DNA from: an uncultured Fidelibacterota bacterium
Lineage (GTDB): Bacteria > Fidelibacterota > Marinisomatia > Marinisomatales > TCS55
Direction of reading: 5' to 3'
NCBI GenBank assembly: GCA_902581045.1
Contig: CACHMU010000006.1
Location: forward strand, 1-57,408
DNA length: 57,408 bases
Both the position numbers and the translations under genes were made by a program. The notes beneath the pieces were generated by a model. That model was not told the origin of the DNA. It saw nothing but the letters and a program-made list of their open reading frames with translations, and made no database searches. Of the stretch, positions 8,353 to 17,898 are shown piece after piece (the stretch's first letter is position 1; each line of letters starts with the position of its first letter).

Positions 8353-8822
8353 TATCTGGAACGATATAAACGAGAATATGGTTGAGAATAACCGTATCTC
8401 GGATAATTATTCATTGAAAACTTTAAAAATAAATTTTTTGTAGGTTGATAATCTAAGTTTGCTCCGTAAAATAACTGTGATCCACCAAATCCATTTTTTG
8501 AATATGGATTGGTTCCATTCATTGGTGAAGCCAAAGTGAAATTAGTAGATAATCTCATATTTTCTTTAATCATATAATTCATTTGATTTGTATATGAACC
8601 AACAGACATTGAGTTACCTCCAAAGCTCATCATATTCATTCCAAAGCTATGATTCATAGAAAACCGGCTCGGATCTAAAAAAGATAAGTTTTGTGCATGA
8701 GAAAGCCCCTGAGTGTTGACTGGGAGTGTCTTCATAGGGATATTAGAACGAAGTTGCCCCATTGCTAGAGATGTAAGAGCGCTCATAAGCAACATTCTCA
8801 TTATAGAAGTCTTTATTATCAT
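8352..8822 (-). CDS. Small exported envelope protein of unknown function
   Basis: About 156 residues from the ATG at 8822 (an ATG at 8801 is equally possible). It begins with a signal peptide, MRMLLMSALTSLAMG, followed by a mature region rich in Met, Asn, Ser, Gly and aromatics with alternating beta-strand-like patterns (SFGMNMMSFGGNSMSV; LFLKFSMNNYPRYGYS). This looks like a short outer-membrane-associated beta protein, but I recognise no family. The reading frame extends 19 codons further into the end of mnmA. It shares one base with the LytR_C gene start. Placement between sulfur-transfer and translation genes is conspicuous. Confidence 0.7.
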   Translation of the reverse strand: MIIKTSIMRMLLMSALTSLAMGQLRSNIPMKTLPVNTQGLSHAQNLSFLDPSRFSMNHSFGMNMMSFGGNSMSVGSYTNQMNYMIKENMRLSTNFTLASPMNGTNPYSKNGFGGSQLFYGANLDYQPTKNLFLKFSMNNYPRYGYSQPYSRLYRSR

Positions 8823-8869
8823 ATTATAAGATACAAATAAAAGGTAGTATTTGTTCCAGCGAATTTTTT

Positions 8870-9949
8870 TTATCTCCAATGATCAATTATTGCTCCACCA
8901 AGACATTCTTCCTTATCATAGAATACAATAGATTGGCCCGGGGTAATTGCAAATTGAGGGGTTTCAAATTCAACAGTGCATTCTTCATTATTTGATAATG
9001 ATAATTTGCAATTTTGATCTTTCTGTCTATATCTAATCTTAGCAGAAAGATTAGATATATTTTTAGGAGGAATGCCACTTATCCAGTGTAATTGATCAGC
9101 AAAAAGCTTTTTATGAAATAGGGCTGGATGATCATGACCTTGAGCTACTATAAGGATATTATTCTCTAAATCTTTATCTGAAACAAACCACGGTTCTTCT
9201 TTATTTCCAAATCCTCCTCCTATTCCCAATCCCTTCCTTTGCCCAATTGTATAATACATTAGACCATCATGTTCACCACAATTTGATCCATCAGTTGTTT
9301 GAATAAATCCAGGTTTAGCTGGAATATATTTCTTGAGAAAATCTTTAAAAAATTTTTGTTCTCCGATGAAACAAATTCCAGTGCTATCTTTTTTAGCATA
9401 GTTAATTAATCCTGAGGACTGAGCAATTTTACGAACCTCATTCTTTTTTATCTCCCCTATAGGAAACATACTTTTTGAAAGTTGTTGCTGACCCAACAAA
9501 TATAAAAAATAGCTCTGATCTTTATTTTCATCTAATCCTTTATATAAAGCATATTTATCACCATTCTTTTTAACTCTTGCATAATGTCCTGTTGATATTT
9601 TTTTTGCCCCAAGTTTTAAAGAATAATCTAAGAATGCTTTAAATTTAACTTCACGATTACATAATACGTCAGGATTTGGTGTGCGACCCTTTGCATATTC
9701 ATCAATAAAATACTTAAAAACATTTTCCCAATATTCTTTTGCAAAGTTTACAGAATGTAATTGTATTCCTAAATGATCACAAACAGCTAGAGCATCTTTG
9801 TAGTCTTCTTCAGATGTGCAATTTTCATCATCACCTTCCCAGTTTTTCATAAAGATACATTCAACATTAAATCCTTGCTCTTTCAGTAAAAGAGCAGTTA
9901 CAGAACTATCGACACCCCCACTAATACCAACAATAATTGGTTCAGTCAT
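8870..9949 (-). CDS. mnmA: tRNA-specific 2-thiouridylase
   Basis: Adds sulfur at C2 of wobble uridine 34 in tRNA-Lys, -Glu and -Gln, using ATP and a relayed persulfide. The PP-loop is SGGVDSS (residues 10-16). The catalytic cysteines are Cys97 in NPDVLCNRE and Cys193 in GICFIGE. The usual central and C-terminal beta-barrel domains follow; 359 residues is typical. It overlaps the upstream cysteine desulfurase by eight bases, so sulfur donor and user are translationally coupled. Confidence 0.96.
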   Translation of the reverse strand: MTEPIIVGISGGVDSSVTALLLKEQGFNVECIFMKNWEGDDENCTSEEDYKDALAVCDHLGIQLHSVNFAKEYWENVFKYFIDEYAKGRTPNPDVLCNREVKFKAFLDYSLKLGAKKISTGHYARVKKNGDKYALYKGLDENKDQSYFLYLLGQQQLSKSMFPIGEIKKNEVRKIAQSSGLINYAKKDSTGICFIGEQKFFKDFLKKYIPAKPGFIQTTDGSNCGEHDGLMYYTIGQRKGLGIGGGFGNKEEPWFVSDKDLENNILIVAQGHDHPALFHKKLFADQLHWISGIPPKNISNLSAKIRYRQKDQNCKLSLSNNEECTVEFETPQFAITPGQSIVFYDKEECLGGAIIDHWR

Positions 9950-11057
9950 TAATAATTAATCCAATTTCTTTAACTAATTGATGTATGTCATCTTTTGTAT
10001 TACTTCTGCCAAAACTAATTCTAAGCGTTGAAAGGTTGTCTTCATCTGATATCCCCATAGCTTTTAAAACAGGGGAGGGTTTCGTAATTCCTGAACCACA
10101 AGCCGACCCATTTGATAATTCTATACCATTACGATCTAGTTTGGCTAGTAGAATATCGCTACGATTACCAGGGAAGGAAATACTAATTAGTCCTGGGACA
10201 TTATTATTGGGGTCACCATTATATATAATTGATAAGTTTAATTCATTTATTTTCTCTTTAAATAGAGTTTCAAGCTCTATTAGGTGATTCATTCTTTTAT
10301 TTAGATTCTCATAAATTAATTTTGCAGCTTCCCCTAACCCCGCAATCCCTGCAACGTTTTCAGTCCCAGCTCTTTTATTTTCTTCTTGGCTTCCGCCAAT
10401 AATTAGTGAATTTAATTTAGTTTCTTTTTTACAATATAAAAATCCAACTCCTTTCGGTCCATAAAACTTATGTCCTGAAAAGCTCAAAAATTGGGCACCT
10501 AATTCTTTTACAGACAGTGGAATTTTACCTAGTGCTTGCACAGAATCTGAATGAAATGGAATATTAGAATTTTGGGCAATTTCAGATAGAGTTTTTATGG
10601 GTTGTATAGTACCAACTTCATTATTCACCATCATTATAGAAACTAAACCTGTATCTTCTCTGATAGATGCCTCAAGATCCTTAGGATTAACCTGGCCTTC
10701 AGAATTTACTGGTAAAATTGTGCTACTAACTCCAAATGGTTTCAATTGCTCAATTACATTTAAAATTGCTGGATGTTCTACTGCTGATGTTATAATGTGT
10801 TTTTTATTACCATATATCATTGACCAAATAACCATATTATTTGCTTCAGTTCCACTTCCAGTAAAATAAATTTCGCTTGCTAAGGCTTCTATTGTTTGAG
10901 CAATAAGGTGTCTGGCTTTCTCAATAATTGCTTTGGATTTTCTTCCTGATGAATAAAGGCTTGAGGGGTTACCGTAATTAAACTCAGATACTTCATTCAT
11001 TTTATCAATAACTTGAGGGTGGAGTGGCGTTGTAGCGCTATGATCAAAATATGGCAT
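9942..11057 (-). CDS. Cysteine desulfurase (NifS/IscS-like)
   Basis: PLP enzyme that takes sulfur from cysteine as a persulfide. 371 residues; the PLP lysine is Lys197 in LSFSGHKFYGPKGVG, the cofactor-contacting histidine is in SAVEHPAIL, and the persulfide cysteine is Cys320 in ELSNGSACGSG. The position immediately before mnmA and the overlap indicate a main role in tRNA thiolation, although it could also serve Fe-S assembly because no isc or suf genes are seen here. First gene of the operon running through mnmA towards argS. Confidence 0.94.
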   Translation of the reverse strand: MPYFDHSATTPLHPQVIDKMNEVSEFNYGNPSSLYSSGRKSKAIIEKARHLIAQTIEALASEIYFTGSGTEANNMVIWSMIYGNKKHIITSAVEHPAILNVIEQLKPFGVSSTILPVNSEGQVNPKDLEASIREDTGLVSIMMVNNEVGTIQPIKTLSEIAQNSNIPFHSDSVQALGKIPLSVKELGAQFLSFSGHKFYGPKGVGFLYCKKETKLNSLIIGGSQEENKRAGTENVAGIAGLGEAAKLIYENLNKRMNHLIELETLFKEKINELNLSIIYNGDPNNNVPGLISISFPGNRSDILLAKLDRNGIELSNGSACGSGITKPSPVLKAMGISDEDNLSTLRISFGRSNTKDDIHQLVKEIGLIIND

Positions 11058-11089
11058 TATACAATTAAATTAATAAATAAAATTAAGTG

Positions 11090-11114
11090 GAAAAAAATGT
11101 GACCTTAAAGGTCA
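11090..11114 (-). terminator. Terminator whose loop contains the phosphoesterase stop codon
   Basis: On the minus strand TGACC-TTTAA-GGTCA is followed by CATTTTTTT. The TAA stop of the upstream gene (11105-11107) lies inside the five-base loop, so translation would end on the hairpin. Confidence 0.65.
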
Positions 11115-11878
11115 TTTCTTATAGTAGCAAATTTTACAGTATTCTTCAAATTTTTGTAGAATGGTGGTTGTCGTTCTTCTAGACGGCTCATTGTTAATGA
11201 AATATCATAGTCGAATCTTATAACATCCCATTCAAATTTATTACCAACAGTAAGGAATGCAACAGACCCTCTAGGATCTTCATCAAATGGTAATCCTGTA
11301 GCACCTTGACATAGGATTGTTAGATTGTCTCTTGTTTCATTCCTTGGTGTATGTACATGACCATGTACAAAAATAAAATCCGTTAATTCTGGATTTGCTT
11401 TAGATACATGATTTTTCCAACTTATGGCTTCATCCATTGTAGGTGGGATATCATCTCTTTGATACCATGCATGGGTAAATTCTATTAAAGTACTCCCAAC
11501 AATTTCTCTATAGGCAATATGCATTGGTGAACAAAAGTCCACACCTTCTTGCCCTAGTTTATTTGCTGTCCATTCTTCATTAGCAATAATTTCTTTGCAA
11601 ATTGGATCATCAGGAGACATTCCTTCAAGATTTGGTCTTTCATGTGTCCAAAGTTTTTCCAAAAGATATCTATCATGATTTCCGCGTACAAAAATACAAT
11701 CAGGAATTGCTTTGAGCATTTTCATTGTCTTTTCTGGGTCTGGCCCAAGGGCAAAGCAATCACCTAAACAAATAATTTGATCTATATCATTTCGTTCATC
11801 AATGAATGAAAGTGCATGCTCAAGCGCAGCTGTATTTGAATGAATATCAGTTATTATTGCAAAGGTTTTAGAGCCCAT
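11105..11878 (-). CDS. Calcineurin-like metallophosphoesterase
   Basis: Two-metal phosphoesterase of 257 residues. Motifs in order: DIH (around 11-13), GDCFALGPDP (replacing the common GDxVGYGPxP), GNHDRY, and the HGHVHTPR metal-binding end. This pattern fits the YfcE/diadenosine-tetraphosphatase-like group; the natural substrate (nucleotide or phosphoprotein) cannot be told. No signal peptide, so cytosolic. It ends at its own terminator, so it is a single-gene unit, and starts divergently from the PfkB kinase across 113 bases. Confidence 0.88.
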   Translation of the reverse strand: MGSKTFAIITDIHSNTAALEHALSFIDERNDIDQIICLGDCFALGPDPEKTMKMLKAIPDCIFVRGNHDRYLLEKLWTHERPNLEGMSPDDPICKEIIANEEWTANKLGQEGVDFCSPMHIAYREIVGSTLIEFTHAWYQRDDIPPTMDEAISWKNHVSKANPELTDFIFVHGHVHTPRNETRDNLTILCQGATGLPFDEDPRGSVAFLTVGNKFEWDVIRFDYDISLTMSRLEERQPPFYKNLKNTVKFATIRNDL

Positions 11879-11991
11879 AGTAAATGAATATACATGCCCT
11901 ATTAAAAAGAGAGCAAGTCTTTAAAGAAACTCATCAATATATTCATTTAAATAAGTTGGAGTAAACAAATAATCAATGGTATTATTTTATA

Positions 11992-12888
11992 ATGAAAGAA
12001 AAAACTTTACTTATAGTTGGGTCAATTGGTTTAGATGAAATAAAAACACCATTTCATTCAAAGAAAAATATTATAGGTGGTTCAACTACCTATGCTCTCA
12101 TTTCTGCTAGTAATAATATCCCAGTTTCTATTGTAGGGATAATTGGAAATGATTTTCCAGATTTTGGTCATCAAATTTTCCAATCTAAATCAACTAACCT
12201 AGATGATCTTCAGATTGTTGAAGGAAAAACATTCCGTTGGGGTGGTCTATATCATGATAATTGGGATGATAGAGAAACGCTTTATACTGAATTGGGCGTG
12301 TTTTCAGATTTCAAACCTATTTTATCTAAATCAAACAAAAGTAGATCACATATTTTTTTAGCTAATATTCATCCCGATCTTCAAAAATTAGTTATAGAAC
12401 AAAATGAAAATAATGATGCAATAATAGTAGTTGATACAATGAATTTATGGATAGATATAGCTAAAGATTCTCTACTGGATGTTTTATCTAACTCGAATAT
12501 TCTTTTATTAAATGAAAGCGAAGCCTATATGCTAACTGATTGTGATACATTATCAGATTCTGCATCCTCAATATTAGATATGGGTCTTGATTATGTTGTG
12601 ATAAAAAAAGGAAGTTCCGGGTTGGAATTATTTTCACCTAAAAATCATATCAGCATAGAGGCATATCCCGTAAAAGAAGTTGTTGACCCAACAGGAGCAG
12701 GAGATACTTTTGGAGGTGGATTTATTTCAGCCTTAGCATCGGGGAAATCAAAAACTGACTCATTAATCTACGGTTCAAGTCTTGCATCTATTTGTGTGGA
12801 AGGATTTGGCCCAGAGGCAATTCTCAATGCATCTGAAGAAGACATAAACCATAGAATAAATTATTTGAAATCAAAGCTAAATAGTTGA
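11992..12888 (+). CDS. PfkB-family carbohydrate/nucleoside kinase
   Basis: Ribokinase-fold kinase of 298 residues. The N-terminal glycine pair is in NIIGGSTTYALIS, which closes the substrate pocket, and the anion-hole and catalytic base are in VVDPTGAGDTFGGGF (Asp238). A GWGG-like FRWGGLYHDNWDDRET stretch in the lid is distinctive but does not tell the substrate. The frame starts at an ATG directly behind TATA with no visible ribosome site, so a very short leader is possible. The TPR lipoprotein follows 59 bases downstream. Confidence 0.87.
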   Translation: MKEKTLLIVGSIGLDEIKTPFHSKKNIIGGSTTYALISASNNIPVSIVGIIGNDFPDFGHQIFQSKSTNLDDLQIVEGKTFRWGGLYHDNWDDRETLYTELGVFSDFKPILSKSNKSRSHIFLANIHPDLQKLVIEQNENNDAIIVVDTMNLWIDIAKDSLLDVLSNSNILLLNESEAYMLTDCDTLSDSASSILDMGLDYVVIKKGSSGLELFSPKNHISIEAYPVKEVVDPTGAGDTFGGGFISALASGKSKTDSLIYGSSLASICVEGFGPEAILNASEEDINHRINYLKSKLNS

Positions 12889-12947
12889 TTCAACTTAATC
12901 AGATACATAAGTTCCAGCAATATTTGACTGAAAATAAAGAGGAAAAC

Positions 12948-14018
12948 ATGATAACAAGAAAATTGATTTTATTAATCTATACACTAACTCTTTCATTATT
13001 TTTATGGGGATGTGGTGCTTCTGCTGAATATACCTCTGCTAAAATAGCAATTGATAAAAAGAATTGGTCTGAAGCAGAAGAATATTTATTTAAAGCGTTA
13101 GAAGTTGAACCTGGTAATGCAGAGATAATGGTTCAAATAGGTTACCATGTTCATGCGCGAAAATCTGAATGGGTCGAAATGAACAAAATGTTTAATCAAG
13201 CTATTGATGTAGATCCGAATGCGAAAGTATTAAATCGTCCAGTTATAGAAATAACAAGTAATTATAGATCTATGTTTTGGGCAGAAAACTATAATAAAGC
13301 AATACAAGGCTATAATAGTTTTAGAGAGACCAAAGATAAATCATCTTTAGAAGATGCAATTAAACTTTTTAATGAGACACTAGATATTGATCCCTCACAA
13401 AACCAAACATACTCTATTTTAGCTAATTCTTATTTCGAATTAGGTGATCATCCTAAATCAGTTGAATATGCAAGAAAAGCTTATGATATGGCACCAAATG
13501 ATTTCCAACCAAGTTATACACTTGGTCAAATCTTATCATTAACAGGTGATAAAGAGAATGCTATAATATATATAGAACAAGCAAGGACTTTGGACCCAAC
13601 AGATTTAGGAGTCTTAAAACTATTAGCAGGTCTTTATTATGAGACTGATAAAAAAGAACAATCAGTTGAGACATTTCAAATGGCAATTAAACAAGAAACT
13701 AATAAGCCTGCTAAAGCCAATCTTTATTTCAACTTGGGTGTTTTATACATGCAATTGGATAATTTTCAAGAAGCTGAAGACAATTTTATGTCAGCATATG
13801 ATCTTAATCCAGAAGATACAGAAGCTTTAGTTGGTATTGCTCAAACATTTGAAAATGCTGAAAAATGGCGTAGAGCTTCAAAATTTTATAGAGAGCTGAT
13901 AGTTCTTCAGCCTGAAAATCCAGACCATTATAAAGGAATGGCAAGGGTTTTAATCAAGCAGGGCGATATGGATGGTGCAACTAAATATTTTGAAAAGGCT
14001 AAGAAGCTTGGTGGATAA
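12948..14018 (+). CDS. TPR-repeat lipoprotein
   Basis: 356 residues from the ATG at 12948, chosen because it follows an AGAGG ribosome site and begins a lipoprotein signal (MITRKLILLIYTLTLSLFLWGC, Cys22). The open frame reaches 21 codons upstream but these are polar. At least six tetratricopeptide repeats follow, recognisable by patterns such as WSEAEEYLFKALEVEPGNAE, NQTYSILANSYFELGDH and FQEAEDNFMSAYDLNPED. TPR arrays bind partner proteins; in this setting it is probably an envelope scaffold. A terminator lies 30 bases after the stop. Confidence 0.85.
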   Translation: MITRKLILLIYTLTLSLFLWGCGASAEYTSAKIAIDKKNWSEAEEYLFKALEVEPGNAEIMVQIGYHVHARKSEWVEMNKMFNQAIDVDPNAKVLNRPVIEITSNYRSMFWAENYNKAIQGYNSFRETKDKSSLEDAIKLFNETLDIDPSQNQTYSILANSYFELGDHPKSVEYARKAYDMAPNDFQPSYTLGQILSLTGDKENAIIYIEQARTLDPTDLGVLKLLAGLYYETDKKEQSVETFQMAIKQETNKPAKANLYFNLGVLYMQLDNFQEAEDNFMSAYDLNPEDTEALVGIAQTFENAEKWRRASKFYRELIVLQPENPDHYKGMARVLIKQGDMDGATKYFEKAKKLGG

Positions 14019-14047
14019 TATTTAAGTCTTAAAATTTATCAATTATT

Positions 14048-14076
14048 AAAGCCCCTTTATTAGGGGCTTTTTATTT
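14048..14076. terminator. Convergent rho-independent terminator
   Basis: AGCCCC (14050-14055) pairs with GGGGCT, with an A-rich left side and a T-tract on the right. It ends the TPR gene and, on the other strand, overlaps the final codons of the DUF58 gene (stop at 14071). Confidence 0.85.
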
Positions 14077-14961
14077 TAACTTTTGACGTTTTCTTAAAAA
14101 CTCATTTAAAGCTAAATCTAATGGTTGATTGGTAAATAATGGGACATAGTCAATTTTAAGATTTCTGCACCCATGTAAATATGTTTTATTAAACTGATCA
14201 ATCTGTTTTTTATATGCCTTTCTAATGTGCCAAGGATCAGTTGTAATTGATTCCCCAGATTCCATATCAGTAAATTGAATCCTTTCTCCAAAATCAAAAT
14301 TGTACTCTTCTGGATCCATCAAATGAAAAACAATAATTTCTTGTTTGTTATATCTAAAATGTTTCAAACCCATCAACACTTCTTCAGGATCATCTAGTAA
14401 ATCAGAAATTAATATAATTAATCCCCGTTTTCTAATTCGTTCAGCCATAGAATCTAATACAGGTCGAATTTTGGTATCATATCCAGGTCGAACCTTTTCT
14501 AATGAATCCATAATTATATTCGCATGTGATTGTGTTGATTTAGGAGGAATAAATTTTTTGATTTTCTCATCAAACAGCACCAACCCTATTGCATCTTTTT
14601 GATTTAGCATCAAATATGTCAATGCAGCAGATAGATATCTTCCATAAGATAGTTTGTTTACAGTTCCACTCCCAAATTTCATTGATTGACTTGAGTCTAA
14701 CAAAATGTGTGAACGCACATTTGTTTCTTCTTCAAATCTCTTAATATAATAACGATCTGTTTTGCCATATAATTTCCAATCAATATGTCGAACCTCATCT
14801 CCAGGGCCATATGAGCGATGTTCGGAAAATTCGACACTAAAACCATGATACGGACTTTTATGATATCCAATCATATAACCCTCAACGACTAGCCTAGCTC
14901 TTAGTTGCATGTTATTTAATTTAGCAACCATCGAGGGGTCAAGATATTTTCTTTTATCCAA
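14071..14961 (-). CDS. DUF58 domain protein (vWA-like)
   Basis: 296 residues with the DUF58 core signature GPGDEVRHIDWKLYGKTDR (about 52-70), followed by a von-Willebrand-A-like metal site in ILLDSSQSM (DxSxS). No membrane segment. DUF58 proteins are partners of MoxR ATPases in chaperone-like systems that insert metals or mature exported enzymes; the MoxR gene lies two bases upstream here, so the pair is certainly a unit. No BatA/BatB-type vWA genes follow, so this is a minimal version. Target unknown. Confidence 0.92.
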   Translation of the reverse strand: MDKRKYLDPSMVAKLNNMQLRARLVVEGYMIGYHKSPYHGFSVEFSEHRSYGPGDEVRHIDWKLYGKTDRYYIKRFEEETNVRSHILLDSSQSMKFGSGTVNKLSYGRYLSAALTYLMLNQKDAIGLVLFDEKIKKFIPPKSTQSHANIIMDSLEKVRPGYDTKIRPVLDSMAERIRKRGLIILISDLLDDPEEVLMGLKHFRYNKQEIIVFHLMDPEEYNFDFGERIQFTDMESGESITTDPWHIRKAYKKQIDQFNKTYLHGCRNLKIDYVPLFTNQPLDLALNEFLRKRQKLK

Positions 14962-14963
14962 AT

Positions 14964-15941
14964 CTAGCTCAATAACTTCAATATTATTTCGTCTATTTTC
15001 ATTCCTTCAGCCTCTGCACTGAAATTAGGAAGTACGCGATGGCGAAGTACTGGTAGCGCCATCGCTTTTACATCTTGAATATCTGCTGTTGGTCTTCCAT
15101 CTAATATAGCACGCGCTTTAGCTCCTAAAATTAAACATTGAGTAGCACGTGGTCCTGCTCCCCATTCAATCCACTCATTAATAAACTTTTTAGCTTTTGC
15201 TCCTGGTCTTGTTGAGCTAACTAGATCAACAGCAAATTCTAATACATTATTTGAAATTGGTACACGAAGAACCAAATTTTGAAATGCTATAATATTCTTT
15301 CTAGTTATTACTTTTTTTAATTTTACATCACTAGCTGCTGTTGTCGATTCAACAATTGAGATCTCTTCATTTCTATCTGGATAGTCAATTAAAATATTAA
15401 ACATAAATCTATCAAGTTGAGCTTCTGGTAATGGATATGTTCCTTCTTGCTCTATGGGATTTTGTGTTGCTAATACAAAAAAAGGCTCCTCTAAATCATG
15501 AGTTTTACCTGCCGCTGTAACATTATGTTCTTGCATAGCTTCTAATAATGCAGACTGTGTTTTTGGAGGAGTGCGATTTATTTCGTCAGCAAGAATAATG
15601 TTCCCAAAAATTGGTCCTTTAAAAAACTTAAAAGTTCTTTTACCTGTTGAACGATTTTGCTCAATTACTTCAGTGCCAGTTATATCACTAGGCATTAGGT
15701 CAGGAGTAAATTGAATGCGACTAAAATTTAAATCTAATAATTGCGCCATTGATTTGATCATCAGAGTCTTTGCTAACCCTGGTACCCCTACAATAAGCGT
15801 ATGTCCTTTACAAAGGAGTGCAATAAGAATATGGTCTAAAACATTTTTTTGTCCAATTATAGTTTTTCCAATTTCTTCAAAAAATTGTTCTTTTGCACTT
15901 GCAAGTTTTTCTAATAATCGCAGATCTGTTTCGTTTGTCAT
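14964..15941 (-). CDS. MoxR-family AAA+ ATPase
   Basis: 325 residues. Walker A is GVPGLAKT (52-59), Walker B is IILADEINR (Asp119, Glu120), followed by the MoxR motif TPPKTQSALLEAMQE, sensor I (LATQNPIEQEGTYPLPEAQ) and an arginine-containing DRFMF segment. A C-terminal lid domain ends in LPVLRHRVLPNF. It is expected to act with the DUF58 protein encoded two bases downstream as an ATP-driven maturation complex in the cytoplasm. Confidence 0.95.
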   Translation of the reverse strand: MTNETDLRLLEKLASAKEQFFEEIGKTIIGQKNVLDHILIALLCKGHTLIVGVPGLAKTLMIKSMAQLLDLNFSRIQFTPDLMPSDITGTEVIEQNRSTGKRTFKFFKGPIFGNIILADEINRTPPKTQSALLEAMQEHNVTAAGKTHDLEEPFFVLATQNPIEQEGTYPLPEAQLDRFMFNILIDYPDRNEEISIVESTTAASDVKLKKVITRKNIIAFQNLVLRVPISNNVLEFAVDLVSSTRPGAKAKKFINEWIEWGAGPRATQCLILGAKARAILDGRPTADIQDVKAMALPVLRHRVLPNFSAEAEGMKIDEIILKLLS

Positions 15942-16060
15942 TTAATACTCTCTATATAAAATTGATTGATTTTTAAATGGGCAAAAACTTACATGTCTGA
16001 TATGGATGAAGCAAAGAGAATGTCTTGTGATACCATCTACAATGACAGAAATTCTTTGAT

Positions 16061-17101
16061 ATGTCAAAGTCAATTATTTCAAAGAAAAAATCATTTCTTG
16101 ATCTTACATCCTCTGAATTAAATGAAATTTTATTAGATGTAGGTGAAAAAAGATTTCGCATAAAACAAATAAATAATTGGATATATAATCAAAACGTTAG
16201 ATCTTGGGATGAGATGATAAATTTACCTTTATCATTGATTAAATATTTAAAAAGTGAAATTTTGCTCCATCCATTAAAATTGGTTAGTATTAATGGATCA
16301 GAGAATGATAAAACTAGAAAATTTTTATTTCAAACAACTAGGGGCAATCATATAGAATCAGTGCTAATGAGGGAAAAGAATCGCACTACTGTATGTGTAT
16401 CAAGTCAATCAGGATGCATTTTAGATTGCAATTTTTGTGCTACAGCTTCAATGGGGTTTTTACAAAACTTAAATGCAAATGAAATTATTGATCAGGTGAT
16501 CTTACTTTCAAGCTATACAAAATCAAAAATTACGAACGTTGTTTATATGGGTATGGGAGAGCCATTGATGAATTATCGCCAAGTAATTGAATCAGGGAAA
16601 TTATTAAATAAAAATATGGGATTAGGTGCAAGAAGAATCACGATATCAACAGCAGGTATTGCTCCTAAGATTCGGCAGATTGCAGATGATAATTACTCAT
16701 TTAAGTTAGCAATAAGTTTAAATGCGACGAATGATGAGGTAAGGAAAAAAATTATGCCAATTACTTTAAAGCATTCATTTAAAGAAATAATTGATTCTGC
16801 AAAATATTATTATTCCAAAACAAAACGGCTAATTACATTTGAATATGTATTGTTGAAGGGTATAAATGATTCAACTAATGATGCAAAAGAATTAGTCAAA
16901 TTATTAAAAGGGTTTCCTTGCAAATTGAATATTATTCCTTATAATGAAATTGGTGGTCATTACATTAGACCGGAAATAAAAGATATAAATCAATTTTTAT
17001 TTCATCTAAAACCTGCCAAATTTATTGTAACTGTAAGATGGAGCAATGGTACTGATATTGATGCCGGTTGCGGTCAATTAGCAATTAGAGAGAAGCAATG
17101 A
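16061..17101 (+). CDS. rlmN: Dual-specificity RNA methyltransferase RlmN
   Basis: Radical SAM enzyme that methylates C2 of A2503 in 23S rRNA and, in several bacteria, A37 of some tRNAs. The cluster motif is Cys119-X3-Cys123-X2-Cys126 (SGCILDCNFCATASMGF). The second pair of catalytic cysteines is visible: Cys112 and the methyl-carrying Cys337 in DIDAGCGQL. GMGEPLMNY is the SAM-binding GGE equivalent. 346 residues is normal. It overlaps the next gene by four bases (ATGA). Confidence 0.96.
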   Translation: MSKSIISKKKSFLDLTSSELNEILLDVGEKRFRIKQINNWIYNQNVRSWDEMINLPLSLIKYLKSEILLHPLKLVSINGSENDKTRKFLFQTTRGNHIESVLMREKNRTTVCVSSQSGCILDCNFCATASMGFLQNLNANEIIDQVILLSSYTKSKITNVVYMGMGEPLMNYRQVIESGKLLNKNMGLGARRITISTAGIAPKIRQIADDNYSFKLAISLNATNDEVRKKIMPITLKHSFKEIIDSAKYYYSKTKRLITFEYVLLKGINDSTNDAKELVKLLKGFPCKLNIIPYNEIGGHYIRPEIKDINQFLFHLKPAKFIVTVRWSNGTDIDAGCGQLAIREKQ

Positions 17102-17898
17102 TCAATTTTGGATTAATGGCAGAAAAAGTTTTTGATGAAACTCAATTTAATGGAGTTACTGGAATCATCCTTGGATCAGGATTAGGAAAGTTTGCAGATA
17201 TTCTTAATGAAAAAAATATAATTTCATATAATGATATTCCTCATTATCCTAAATCCACTGTTGAAGGTCACGATGGTGAATTAGTGACTGGATATTTTCA
17301 AGATCAAAAAATTATAGTAGGGAAGGGCCGTTTTCATTTTTATGAAGGATATTCTTTTCAAGAGGTTGTAATCCCAATACATTTATTTCATGAATTAGGT
17401 GTTAAAAATATTATCATAACTAATTCATCTGGTTCAATGAATATTAACTTTGTACCCGGTAGTTTTATGGTGGTTAAGAGTCACATGGATTGTACTTACC
17501 GATATGATTCAAAGGATCCAAAACTTTTTTCTGGGAATCCCTACCATTGTCCTCAAATGATCGATCTAGCAATTAAAGCTGGCAAAAAATTATTTCTTGA
17601 TTTGAATATTGGTACTTATTGTTGGACTTTAGGCCCTTCATATGAAACACCCGCGGAAATTTTAGACATGCAAAGAATGGGTGGTGATGCAGTTGGGATG
17701 AGTACTGTACCAGAAATTATTTCTGCAGGAGAATTAGGGATGAGCATACTAACATTATCTTGTCTTACCAATTTTGCTGCAGGTATTAGCTCAACTGCTT
17801 TGAGTCATGAAGAGGTTATAAAGTCAGCAGAGATGAATAGTGAAAATTTTATTGAATTGATTAAAGAGATATTATCAGAATTGCCAAAACTAAATTAA
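17098..17898 (+). CDS. Purine nucleoside phosphorylase, trimeric class
   Basis: Phosphorolysis of inosine/guanosine (deoxy forms too) in purine salvage. 266 residues with the class I trimeric PNP signatures: GIILGSGLGKF (phosphate-binding serine), GRFHFYEGYSFQEVV, NSSGSMN, and GGDAVGMSTVPE near 200, followed by LTNFAAG. Start overlaps rlmN by ATGA, suggesting coupled translation. Its stop overlaps the stop of the convergent gamma-glutamyltransferase by four bases. Assignment as punA-type is likely. Confidence 0.94.
   Translation: MINFGLMAEKVFDETQFNGVTGIILGSGLGKFADILNEKNIISYNDIPHYPKSTVEGHDGELVTGYFQDQKIIVGKGRFHFYEGYSFQEVVIPIHLFHELGVKNIIITNSSGSMNINFVPGSFMVVKSHMDCTYRYDSKDPKLFSGNPYHCPQMIDLAIKAGKKLFLDLNIGTYCWTLGPSYETPAEILDMQRMGGDAVGMSTVPEIISAGELGMSILTLSCLTNFAAGISSTALSHEEVIKSAEMNSENFIELIKEILSELPKLN

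Noticed and set aside
15973-16161. Minus-strand 62-codon frame opposite the rlmN start
   Set aside because: It overlaps the intact rlmN N-terminus and has no recognisable content.
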